The notes under the pieces were generated by a model. The model did no database searches. It was not told the DNA's origin and worked only from the letters and a program-made list of their open reading frames with translations. Shown piece after piece: positions 51,114 through 62,914 of a stretch of DNA of 64,000 nucleotides. Origin of the DNA: Vespula vulgaris. Lineage: Eukaryota > Arthropoda > Insecta > Hymenoptera > Vespidae. Within the stretch, counting starts at the first letter, position 1. Each line of letters begins with the position of its first letter. Where the stretch lies: the NCBI RefSeq assembly GCF_905475345.1, contig NC_066595.1:113501-177500 (forward strand). Reading direction: 5' to 3'. A program made the position numbers and the translations under genes.

Positions 51114-52822
51114 GATCTCACACAAGTAAGCTATGTAGCCGAAGTCGCATAATCGTTGTCAAGTGTAAACCTTCACAAGCACAGACTTCACGAATCACAC
51201 GACTGTCACAACAAACTCATAAAAGGAATAAAAGATATAACTCGCATCATACGGACATGCCACACCCTCTCCCATAGAGACTTTTCTTTCCTTATTCCTT
51301 TGCTTTTCTCTCCTTCCTATTACTTTTGTTAGACTGCTCGGTATAAAATGTTCGGAAGAGTAAAAAAAGAAAGCAAAGAAGGGATTCTCTTTCCTTCAAA
51401 CCTGTAAAATCTCCAATAAACGTATAAAATAAATCGTGTTCTTTTTCTCTCTCTCTTAGTCTCACGTAAACGCACGAACGCTTTCTCTCTTTGATCGCAC
51501 TTTCTCCCTCTCTCTCTTTCTATTTCTTGCACTCTTTCTTCAAGCATACCTCAATATTTCATCCTTATGTCACTATCGATGCGTTTGCCGCTATATAAGA
51601 GGAACTCGACGACTAAACGCGTTATTCTTATAAATAATCTCCATATTTCGTAACCGAAAGTGTCATACGAGCAAAATTCGCTTGTTTGATTATCGGATTC
51701 TTCGAGAGATACGAATATTTTGGAAGAATCGAAACCCTCGAATCGTCTCGAAAAGGATTCGTCGTTTTGACAATATATAATAAAAAATAGAAGAGTAGGC
51801 CATTACCGTCGTGTGTTTGTCACATTGTAAATGCCAATTTCTATTAATCGTATTCCTCCTGAACGGATCTCGACGAAAATTTCTACATCGATCGACCGAG
51901 ATCCAACAAAAATTTTGGAGAGGGTGAGCAAAAGTGGTGGCAGGCCAAACGGACTCCATTCATCGATTTCATTTATTATACTTCAGCCCACGTTTATCAT
52001 CACCGCTCATGAATTTTCACATTCGCAATTATAATCTTAATCCGATCATCGATCGGCATCATCACTATCAACATCACTCTTCATCGCATAAAACAACATC
52101 CACTCACGCATTTCTCCTCTCATTTATTTTTGGAATTTTTTTTTTTTTTTTGTATCTTCGCGGTTTTCATTTTTCCATCCTCCGACGATCGATACGGAAA
52201 TGGTAGAGAACAAATTACGAACGAAAAAATATCAAGGTAAAGGTTGGAGCGAACCATTTCCGTACGATGTCGACAATTTTTTTTTTTTTTTTTCTTTTTT
52301 TTTTATCTTTCTGGACATATTGGACTCGTGTTTCGTACGTAAAATGATATCGTGGCGAATGGTAAAGAACGGTAACTACGGCCTCTCGAGATTCTTTTTA
52401 AAATAATTTTTTAATGCTTGTCTCTCTCTAAAGGTGTCAAATATAATCCAATGTAATCAATATCAACGCATTCTGTCGGTTCTTTTCTATATAAAACGGT
52501 AATAAAAGGACGAAAGAAAATTGATAATTAGAAAATCGCTATTTTGCGTACAGTTCCCCGTACTTATCTCGCAACGATAAAAAATGTATATTTCATTTAC
52601 TATTTGTTTAACTCCTCTTTCTTTCTCTCTCTCTCTCTCTCTCTCTCTCCATAGGAATTTTCGTATTTTTGTTTACGCGTCACGACGATCTTCGACGTCG
52701 CGGTTCACGGCGAATCACGAGCCAACTATCTCCTTTTCTTTATTTTTTTTGTCTCTCGCTCATCTCTCGTTCGTTCATCGCTCACGATACGCAACACAAC
52801 TCGACGCATAACGTACCCACTT

Positions 52823-52845
52823 TCTCTCTCTCTCTTATTCTATCT

Positions 52846-52898
<53 letters not shown>

Positions 52899-52899
52899 A

Positions 52900-52943
<44 letters not shown>
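52823..52943. repeat. Long (CT)n tract with internal duplication
   Basis: Two to three blocks of CT repeat separated by near-identical TATCTTTCACTCT spacers, so a block with its spacer has apparently been duplicated. Confidence 0.9.
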
Positions 52944-52947
<4 letters not shown>

Positions 52948-54409
52948 CACCCTCGTCAATCGTTTACTTCATTAGCGCACATCATCACTGATACAGCGTA
53001 ATGCACACACTTTCTTTTATATATTTACACGCTCTCACTTACGTACCCTATGAAAGCATCGCACGCACTCTAAGAGTCTCGACGATGAAAGGCTAACAAC
53101 TAATAGTCGACAAGACATTTTTAGCGTACAAGTTTACGCGAGAGCACGATTCCTTTAGCCTTTCTTCTTCGCCTTCTTTTTCTTCTATTTGTCATCGTCA
53201 TCGCCGTACACGCCTCTTCGTTTCCTTCGACCTTTCGAAAGGCAAAAAAGAGTATAATCGGTAACAACGTTCCGTAAGAAAAAAAACCCAACGAAACAAA
53301 AAAGGAGAGAAACAAAATCTCTTCTCGGAATCGTGCTCCCCTTCAGGATCAAAACATCGAACCCTCGCATAAGAGAGTCTCTCCAAAAGAATCACAGTCG
53401 CGGTTTAGATTTGTATTTTTATTTACTTTTTTTACGTTCCCCCATCCATCTTTCTTTTCTTTTGCAACTCGATCTTATGACGCACAGCCGACCCTTAAGA
53501 TTCTCCGCCATCTTCCGACCGTTTACGACGATAGATGTATGTACTTGTATCTTCGATATCTTTTTTTCCACGTTCGTTCCTTTTTTTTTACATTTTACAT
53601 TTTCATCCTCTCTCTCTCTCTCTCTCTCTCTTTCTCCCTCTATCTCCCGCGTTTCGACGCAACACGGAAAACGCAGATCGCCTCGAGGACACGAAAACAG
53701 CTTCGAACTCTAGTGGACGCGCGTCTTTCGGTTCGCAAACGCGATGACAACATCATTTTCTATATATTTCTCTTCTCTCTTTTTTAACGTTTCGCTTAGT
53801 CCTTCAAACAATGGAAATATACGGGCATGTAACGTTTCAAATTTGACTCTCTGCGATCGCAACAAATCGAAAGGTACGCGCATTATTACGGATGTTAATT
53901 ATAAAAAATATATGTATATTATTATATATCTCCTATGATATATGAAAAAAATATTTGACTTTAGATATATAAAAAATATAGTGTATATGAATTTTCTTCT
54001 TTCGGGTCTGAGCAGAACTATTTTTGACGCGTGTATTTGAAGAAAGAGCGCGTCCACCAGCGAGTCGATAACGAGAACACGATAATCGGCGGTAAATGTC
54101 GAAAAGGGACCGCTACGCGTGCACTTGGCCGTTTCTCTCTATATATGTGTATGCACGCATATGCGTCTCTCGCTCTGCGGTTACGTTCGATAACGGCACG
54201 GTACGGAATAACAACCCGCGCTTCGGTTCTAGGCCCGTGACGATTCTTTGCTTTTTTCTTTTTTTTTTTTTCCTTTATTTTTTTTAATAAATCGTCTGGA
54301 CATGAAAGCACGACTTTTGATAACGAATCGGAAGAATGGACAAGCGATCGAGTTTTTTGCTAAAAACGCGAAAAGACCCACGACGTCTATCTGCCCTCAC
54401 CATCGTGCC

Positions 54410-54415
<6 letters not shown>

Positions 54416-54452
<37 letters not shown>

Positions 54453-54558
54453 TTTTCGTACACTTCTTGCTCACTTTCTCACTTACTCTCCTTTCCAAGA
54501 ATCTCTCTTCCACTCAATTCTCTCACGTTGTCACGTTTTCTCTCATATTCCCTAGACA

Positions 54559-54598
<40 letters not shown>
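54416..54598. repeat. Two (CT)n tracts about 115 bases apart
   Basis: CT tracts at 54416-54451 and 54565-54598 with pyrimidine-rich sequence between, all on the plus strand. Confidence 0.85.
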
Positions 54599-54600
<2 letters not shown>

Positions 54601-56013
54601 CACTCTACCTCACTGCTACGTGGAATGTTCAAGAAAAAACAATACTCGCGCTTCGGCGTCGATCGATTTCGATATTCAAATCGATTCGATTCAAAGGTTC
54701 GTGATCAGACGTACTATATTAACGCAATTTTTGGAAAATTCTAATTCGAAGGAATTTTCTCTTTTCGATTCTGATCGTCACCGAAGAATCTAAGAATATT
54801 TTTTCTTTTATCTTTTTTTTTTTTTAGATTATCTTTAGCTTTTCTTGAAAAAATTAAAGCATGATATGTCTAACGTGTACTACTACGCAACGTACGAAGC
54901 AGACTTTACAAAAATCACAGGAGCAAAACAAGTAGAATATATGAAAAAAGAGGAAAGGTTTTCCACCGGCAATAGTATTTGGAATGCATGGCACAACCAC
55001 AGTCGCGTATCAAATGTTGATTTTATCGCGCGTTAATTCGGCCCTTTTTCTTTTCTCTTTTGGCTTTTTATTTATTTTTTTCTTCTTTTTGAGCGACCTA
55101 CCCTGCGCTCGAATCTTCTCTAATCGCGCGAAAATACGTTTGCCGAAGAGAAAAAAAGGGGAGGAAAAAGATTCGACGAGTTTTCCAAGGAAGAAATAAG
55201 TTCTAACGAGGGAAAAGAGGATAATACACGTTAGAGTTCCGATCTGACTCGCGAAACTCGTTCGGTATTTGAAATATCCCAGTTGGATAAAGGCACCATC
55301 TAAAATCAAAATTCCAATTTCGTTGAAAGAATCGATCGAGATATTACGATGCTGAATCGAATCGCTATCTTCAACGTAGACTCGATTTTATTTCGTCGAA
55401 AGGATTACATATTCTTGAGGCAAGAACACTGGGCTATGTCAATTACCCTCTACGCATTTACGCGATCATAATACCAATGCATCGAACGAGTACTCTCCAC
55501 TTTCGTTGCGAGCCACGAATCCAGGAAGACGATATTTCTTGTAGTAGTAGTAGCTGTCGTTGGTACTGTTGTTCGCGAATTACATAAACAATAGAAGAAA
55601 ACGTTGCGAAGATATCTCTCGCGTTTGAAAGAAAAAAAAAAAAAAAAAAGACAGAAAGAAATAAAAAAAGAAAAAAAAAGTAAGTCGAAAAATCTCGTTT
55701 AGAAATAAACGTTGGTAAGCGGTAAGAGAATAGATTCGATGGCAGTGGAAAATGTACCCCCTTCTCTTTTTAATCGTTTTACATATTCGATTAAGTAAAA
55801 ACCGATGCGAATCGGCGAATGATCGTATTATGATCGCATAAAAACTTGTTCTATTTGTCTCTGTAATTTACTACGTATGTCAGAAGCGGAGATGGAGTGC
55901 GGTCGTCTTTCTCTCCCGGTTCAGGCTAGACGAGGTCTTCGATACAACTAAATCACTTGTTGCCAGCAAAATATTAATTTTTAATGAATCAATAGCAACA
56001 GACATTCGCATAC

Positions 56014-56044
56014 GGGGTTTGGGGGGGTGGGGGGTTGGGGTGGG
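56014..56044 (+). other. Potential G-quadruplex
   Basis: Five G runs of 4, 7, 6, 4 and 3 separated by T1-T3 loops on the plus strand. This satisfies the G3+N1-7 quadruplex pattern with very short loops. Confidence 0.7.
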
Positions 56045-56504
56045 AAATGAACATACACATCGTCGTACAACGGATCATTGGATTCGCGCGCAAAACGATC
56101 GGATCAGGGGTTACCAGCTTGTCGAATCTTCTTGTATATTTGTTTCTTTGTTTAATTCAGTCTCTCGTTCTCTCTTCGTCACACTCGCTCTCGTTCAGAC
56201 TTGCTGATTAATTCACTCCTTGTATCACATGGTCTCACAGCAAAGTTTTCAGACATACTAAAATAACAAGTACACGCCTCGCATCCTGAGCATTACTCTT
56301 ACTCGCGTGAGTCGCGATACGATTCTTACCGTGGGACTTTAATCAGAATCCACAGGAGTAAGGGGTATAGTATAACGTCGTGCGACGTGCGTAAACAAGG
56401 ATACACATAATTCGACTAAAATTCTCACAGCCTCTCGCACTGTCGCTCTCATACTTTCTCTCTCTTGCACGCACACTCATACCTCACATATTCCATTTCA
56501 CGTC

Positions 56505-56505
<1 letters not shown>

Positions 56506-56537
<32 letters not shown>

Positions 56538-56666
56538 GCTCGCTCGCTCGCGCGCACGCTCTCGGTTCGCTCGTATCTCATCACGTACAACATCTCGCAC
56601 TCTCTTCCTTTCACCGCCCACTAACATCGTCCATCGAAGTCGTCCTTTCTCTCTCTCTCTCGCGCT

Positions 56667-56706
<40 letters not shown>

Positions 56707-56745
56707 CTCGCTCTCGCTCTCGCTCTCGCTCGTTCTTTCTCTCGG
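56506..56745. repeat. CT and CGCT tracts
   Basis: CT repeat with CGCT variants at 56506-56550, then CT and CTCTCGCT units at 56647-56745, all polypyrimidine-rich on the plus strand. Confidence 0.85.
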
Positions 56746-57156
56746 ATTCAACTTCACGCGGAGCTCTCAATCACGCGGATAGAAGCCGCATACTCGATTT
56801 TCAGGCATACTTGCATCACGGGAACATCATCTCAGCAGGCCTCGGCCCTGGCTCACTCATTTTGGCATCATCCACTTGCACTCGTATTTTTTAATCATCT
56901 ATTGTCGGTATCCGGCAGACAGGTATTTGTCTCTGTCGAGCATATGGGCTGTGTTCGACCCTGTATACCCTCGCCGGTACCCTCGCATACCGTTGCCAGA
57001 CAGGGACACGTGCAGACTCATCACCCCATCCTCATCGCTTCGGAACTCACGCACATCCATCAACTCGCATCCGCAACATCCAATCTTGTTGTCTTTGTAT
57101 TGTTTGATAGCGTTCTAGTCAAATCAAATTGCACGACAGTACAACCGTGGGCTGAT

Positions 57157-57729
57157 CTGTAAACAACAAAAGCGAGCCAAATATCAGTGACCGTCGCCCG
57201 CGAAAAGTAGGAAATTAGACTTTTTTTTTTTTTTTAAATGTATCGAGTATCTCTCTCACTGTAATTGTTTGTTCAACGCGACGTACCTAGGCGCGATCGT
57301 GCGAGTCTAGAAGAAAAAGTAGAAAGCACGTGGACGCTCTAATCTTGCCTTGAATGACCCTTTGTCTCTTTTCCCCTTACCCACCCACCCTTTCACACAC
57401 ACACACAGGCTCGAACATATTCCCTCTTTTCTCACACATATTCTTTCTCTCCTACTTTCGTGCGATAACAGATGGCACGAAATGCATACGAGGAAGAGCT
57501 GAAAGGGCAAAAAAAAAAAAAAAAAAGAAAAAAAAGAAAAGAAAAATGAAAAAAAAATGAAAGAGAAAAAAAAAGAAAAAAGACGATTCGAAGACACTTC
57601 GCGCACGCGCACGCATACGCACACGCACACGCACGACAAAAAACAGACACATTATATACACTTTTGTACGCTCGAGGACGTTCGTAAGCTATCATGCTCG
57701 TAGATGTGTAATAAATGAGAATACTCACC
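57157..57729 (-). other. Possible 3' terminal intron of importin-beta
   Basis: The coding strand reads AGTTG|GTGAGTAT at the stop codon, a perfect donor, and 573 bases on reads TTTTGTTGTTTACAG|ATCAGCC, a strong acceptor. Splicing would remove the terminal Trp codon and rebuild TGA from TG+A across the junction. It is an inference from splice signals only. Confidence 0.4.
57509..57560. repeat. Poly(A)-rich tract
   Basis: A17 followed by A-rich sequence broken by single G. On the importin-beta coding strand this is a poly-T/pyrimidine stretch inside the possible 3' untranslated intron. Confidence 0.85.
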
Positions 57730-60700
57730 AACTGGACGTAGTGTTGTTAGCAGCGGCCTTAGCCTTTCGAATCTCCTTAACGGCCCAAGTGGCCAACGTC
57801 TTCGTTTTGCTGTTACGCGATTTCTTGCCCTTCATTAATAACTCGTTAAGCGGCTCGGTGTCGACCATCGGCAATAATTTCGCTCCGAAAACGGTGACGA
57901 GATCGCCGATAAGGCCAAGCGCAGCCGATATGTTACCGTCGGAATGCTCCCGATCTTGAGCGATCAGGGTAATAAATTGAATGATGTACGGCACGTGCGG
58001 TTCGACCAAAGCGATCTCTGCCTCCGGGCATGTGTTCGTAGAATCACCACGGAAACCCTGCACTATTCCTGTGTAAGCCTCCAATACGCCCTCGCGTAAT
58101 TCGTTGAGATAATCGACCATGTCGTAATCGGATCTATCGACGTTCGCCTGCGAGGCCTGTACCAACGTTTGCAGGACAATGTCCAAATACTTTTTGAATT
58201 CCGGACCGATGCTCAGGGCGATGTCGCCGAAGACCGAAAAGATTTGAGGCTTGACCGAACGGTGTACCGTGTTGTTTCCTAAATTCTCCAACAGGAGGGT
58301 CATTATCTCGTCGCAATACGGAATGATCTTGCTCTTGAGAGCACGGCAAATATCACCGGTAAGGCCCACGGCGACGCAACATACTTGATACTCGGCGTGA
58401 TTTTTCAGGCCGAGACAGAGATAAGGCTTGAATACGTCCATGTATTTCAAAAAGCGCTCTCCCAAAACTTCGACCAAAGTCGAGACGGCCATCAGAGCGT
58501 CCTCTTGGACGCCTCCGGATTTGCAAGAATTCGAATTGAACATCGCCAATAGAGCGGTCATTATAACGTCGGATATCTGTGGCGCGTCTTCCGGAGTTAC
58601 TTTACGTAACACGGACTGCAGGGTGGCGCATAGCAACGATTGGAGATCGTTGTACTGGGCTCGATCCGAATGGCTTTGTATATGCGTTTCCATTTGCAAT
58701 ACCTGCTGCAATCGTTCCAAAATGACCATCGTCGTCTTTTGCACGGTGACGTAACAATCCCGCGGAGAGTTCTTCACCATCTCCATCAGAGCTTCGTACG
58801 CAGCGGATCTCAAGTTCGCTTGAGCCCCGTCTGATCTGTCGGTAGTCTCCAACAGTCTCTGAATTATGAAATCAAAGTATTGCGACATGCAGTAAGTTTC
58901 TGGCTGATTCTCGTCCTCGCAGGCCGACTCGTAACTCGCTTGGGCAAGACCCGTGAACGCCCAGCATACGTTCGCAGCGACCCGAGGTTCTGCCTTAAGC
59001 CCGTTTACCAAAGACTCCAACAAAGGTTTCAAATACGTTTCGTTAATGGCGGCTTCTGGAATGATCTCGCAAATACGTCCGAACGTCCACGCTGCGGTGT
59101 CCCTTACGACCACGCTGCTGTCGTACATCAGCTCGATGAGCGTAGGCATCGCCTGTTCGACCAACGGTTTCAAAGTGGTAGGCTCTACGCCACCTAGGAT
59201 AGAACCGAACGCCATTACCGCTGCGTCTCGATATCTCCAATCGTGACTCTTGATATTATCCTTGACGAACGGAAGAACGAACGGAACTATAGCTTCCTCG
59301 CAACAAGTGGAAAGCAGCATCAAGCATACACCGGCGGCTTTCGAAGGATTCCAATCGTCCTCGTCATCGAATTCTTCTTGTTTCGTTAATTTTTTCATGA
59401 GTACCGGTACCAAAAATTGTAAAGCACCTTTCGCGTAGTGCCTCGAAACTTTCAACGGTGGTCGACCAACTTCAGAAGCATCCCCCTCTTCCAAGGCTAA
59501 ATCAACTTCTTCGTCCGACACGTTGGACCAAAATTCAATTCCCTGCAGTGCAACCTCGTCGATGTCCGACTTCATAGCCTCCAGAGTAATCTGTGCGAGA
59601 TACGAGATGTTTGCCAAATTTTTATAAATAAGAGGCGTAGAGTATCGAAGCATTACTTACAGGAAACAATGCCGGTGCCATGTAAAGTTCCATGTACTGA
59701 TAATACAAAGACATAATTTTGACGAGGCATTGTAAAGCCGCTACTTTAACTTGCGTGTTCGTCGATTGCGTCGCTTCGCACACTACTTCCATAATAAAAT
59801 TCCTCTCGGACTGTAAATATGACGGTAGAAGAGAAAACGTATATATTATACGTACATACGTACATATACATACATGTATATGTATATATATATATATATA
59901 TTATATACACATAAAACACATATGACACACGCACGCGTATGCGTGTACGTGCGCAGTCGTTAAACGTAATCGTTAAAGACAATAGTCGTTAAAAATAGTA
60001 GATAGATGATCAAACTTTTCAAAGTTGCGCTATTAATAAACAAATACAGACCTCTATTTCAAAGTTTCCTTTGGTAAATTCTAAGGAATTGTAGAGAGCG
60101 CTTGTAGCTGCAAGTCGTACGTGATTGGACGTACTGGAACCTTTCATGCCGTGAATAATCGCTGTGAGAATTTGATTAGACTGCGATACCAACACTTCGC
60201 TCTCTATTTCTTGACAAATGTAACCGATAGTCTCTAAGGTAGCTTCTTTCATCATTTCTGTACTATTAGGATTAACCACGTTGTTTACTAATAGAGGAAT
60301 TAGATTGCTCCATTGACCGACCGGCAATTCGGCAACAGCTACGTAAGCCACGCACTGTGCCGCGGAGCTGGGCCTGTTGTTTTCGGTTCCTAATGCTCCC
60401 AAGATCTACAACAAGGATCATTCTTTTCTATAAATCGCTTACTGAATCGTCAAGTAGCAGGCGCGCTGTAAAGCGAATCGAGCTTTGTCGAGAGCCAGTT
60501 ACGACAAAGACTCGACAAAGTCTATTCTCCTTCGAAGAAAAAGAGAAAAGAGAAAGTAGTCGTACATTTTTCTTTATATATTCCCTCGTGTCGGCAGGGA
60601 TAGCCAACCAACGTTGCTGGTACTGATACTTCAGCGTCAGATCCTTGGAGGTAAGTTGATTCTTCAATTGCAGCCCAGCTGCCATACGAGCCACCGGACT

Positions 60701-61579
60701 GGCCGTTGCCGTAACCAGTACTCCGCTGAGCCGTTGAACGAACTCGTGCTAAAACGTGGAAGAATAAATTTGACAGAGTCTCTTGGAGCCTCCGTTGCGA
60801 ATAGTTAGACCTACGGAGATACTAACGAAATTGGACAGTGCCGCTTGTTCCAAAAAATTTTCCGCCGCTTCCAGTTCATTTTTGTCTGAAAATACATATC
60901 GAACGGTTAATGTCGGGAGAAAAGATTCGAGGCGCTATCGCAAGGTCAAAGGTACGTGTAACTCGTCGAAACGTTATAGGTTAGTCACAGGCGATCGGTT
61001 CGTAGGAGGACGTACTCGGTAGGAACGGAAGATGGCCAAAGTTGGATGGCCATCGTCGACGGGAACGAGTAACCGCCGGACGAGACAATAGTTTTCCGGT
61101 CGCCGAACAAAGCCCATAGCAACAGCCAAGTCGAGCATAATCGGCGACATTATTGGATGCGCAAGAAAATCGGGAGGGAAGTATCGTCGATTAGGCCGTA
61201 AAACCCGACGATTCGATCGAAACGATTCGTAGATTCGATCGCGTTGGGATCACGCGTTGCGCTAATTCACCGGACGTTTCGAACGAAGGGACGCGCACGC
61301 GGTCGCATCCGACTCGTGCAGCGAAATGGTAACGAGCGAAGGAGGAACCGACCGCGAGTCGCGGCCAGTCGAATCGAATTTTGATGAAAACGAAAGGGGG
61401 AAAGGTTAAGGCCCGAGGATCGGGCTCGACGGAAAATATCGCGCTCGAAGGGCTGCCTTGGAGGGAGCTAAACTAGACGACGGTTAAAACTGATCTTCTT
61501 CCAAACGGATCGACTCACCCGAGGAGACCGTCCTCTCGAGGACCTGGATCAATTGTACCGTCGTTGGATCCATCTGCAT
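57725..61579 (-). CDS. KPNB1: Importin subunit beta-1 (karyopherin beta)
   Basis: Six exons join in frame to 890 residues: 61519-61579, 60827-60885, 60566-60748, 60052-60405, 59661-59810, 57725-59590. It is a nuclear import receptor: it binds importin-alpha or cargo directly, carries it through the nuclear pore by contacting FG repeats, and releases it on RanGTP binding. The protein is helical throughout, made of tandem HEAT repeats. Recognisable landmarks are the N-terminal Ran-binding segment LEAAENFLEQAAL (25-37), the insect/vertebrate-conserved core NLRSAAYEALMEMVKNSPRD, VHRSVKPQIFSVFGDIAL, SDYDMVDYLNELREG, and the end KTLATWAVKEIRKAK. Length is close to the usual 876-884. Two in-frame ATGs (ATGCAGATG) open exon 1; I take the first. 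The large last exon holds 70 percent of the protein. The Drosophila ortholog is Ketel, Fs(2)Ket. Near-certain; only the last residue is in doubt (see findings). Confidence 0.98.
59878..59902. repeat. Short (TA)n repeat in importin-beta intron
   Basis: TGTATATATATATATA-type alternating sequence in the 241-base intron between exons 60052-60405 and 59661-59810. Confidence 0.85.
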
Positions 61580-61900
61580 GGCTTCTAGTAACTTCCGCTC
61601 GACCCTCTCGTCAGGATATATATCACAATTGCGACACGAGACTCTTTACGATATCGTCCTAACGCGAGACGTTTTCTGATCGCAACCGGCGGATACCCAC
61701 ATGTAGTCACTACCGAATCAACTGCCCCGACGACGTCCCCCCTCTTCTGCTCCCTGTCCTCGCGTTCTCTCTCTCTCTCTCTATCTCTCGGACGCTCTCG
61801 CTTCTCCCCTCAACGTGCGGCGTAGTGATATCCCACGAGCCTCCTCGATGTCGCTCTCGCGCTTCCTATCGTCGCGAATGCACGGGCTCGCAGCGAACGA
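61580..61900 (-). promoter_or_regulatory. Probable importin-beta promoter and 5' leader
   Basis: The sequence directly upstream of the importin-beta start codon. It contains a CT/GA tract at about 61766-61788, which on the coding strand gives GAGAG words of the kind bound by GAGA-type factors. No TATA box is visible, as usual for a constitutive gene. The start site is not determined. Confidence 0.35.
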
Positions 61901-62882
61901 CGACGAGCGTTTGGCTAGCTCTCGATCGGCGAGTTCGATCGACGCAAAGACCGTCAATTTCTTTGGCACGAAGGACGTAAAAAACGTGACGAAGCTTTCC
62001 TTCCCCTCTCGCCCTTCTTTCTTGCTCGCGCGATCGTCGGCTTCCACTGGTCGACCGAGTGAGGACTATTTTCTGCGCGTCTCGACCCGTCCCGCCCGAA
62101 GACGCATGCGCGTTGCAGGAAAGCAGCGACCTCTTTGACGCAAGCGCTAGCAGTAGCGCTGCTGCTGCCGCCGACGAGAAGATTCCGACCGTTTGCACCG
62201 GCTGATCTTGAATCGCGTTTGAATCTTTCAACCGTTTTCCCTGACAAACGCCATTGGCGGCTTCTCGACGCCGACGGCAATATGGCCTCGAGAACTTTGA
62301 TCTTTCGAGAACTTTAGGAAAGAGGCGTAAAGAAAGGACGCGCCATGGTCCTTTACAGCCGATCAATCGTCGAATTCGATCGGCGATCGAGAAAAGTCGG
62401 GATACGCGTACGAGTACGCGCTCGTAGTCGAGAAAGACGACTATCGCTTCGACGTCGATCTCCCGGAGAGCAAAGGTTCGACGATCTTCGCGACGGAAAC
62501 CTATCGTTTTCGACGAACGGGGATCTTATCTCGCGAAGGGACAAGAGAAGCGTCCCGTCTCTCCGGCGAGGCTGCGATAAAAATGCGGAGGGAGAGACGT
62601 ATCCGACCGATCGCGGACGACGTGAAGATGGGTACTCGAACAGAGGGCAGTGGTTCTCGCGCGAAGCGTCTCTTCCCTCGGTCGATGTTACAGAGCTCTG
62701 CGAACGGCACTCGGGTCGATATTCGGAAGCTCCTCGGGAACGAGTTTCAGCGACGACGTTCTTGCGCAACCGACGAACCGACGATACGTTCGAATCTCTC
62801 GACGTACGAAAACGGTTATGTAAATTCGAAAAATGTAGATTTCGATGGGTTTCGAAGGAGCGGAACCGGATTTGTATGAAAA

Positions 62883-62914
<32 letters not shown>

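Larger units (their letters stand above)
49316..57156. other. Pyrimidine-rich, AT-richer intergenic stretch
   Basis: No protein-coding gene recognised. Nearly all simple repeats in the stretch are CT or T on the plus strand: CT tracts near 49485, 52626, 52823, 53611, 54416, 54565, 56506 and 56647; poly-T near 52139, 52278 and 54250. AATAAA words on the plus strand occur near 50693, 51416 and 52500. CpG is rarer than in the first 36 kb. The base bias is what one sees in U-rich untranslated or non-coding RNA; the right end may belong to the importin-beta 3' untranslated region. Confidence 0.5.

Noticed and set aside
50802..51125. Poly-Asp open frame, minus strand
   Set aside because: Only the translation of the CAT microsatellite; no coding flank.
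54845..55036. Plus-strand frame of 63 codons with ordinary residue mix
   Set aside because: Lies in AT-rich DNA where codon composition alone gives Lys/Tyr/Asn-type residues; no splice partner or homology recognised.
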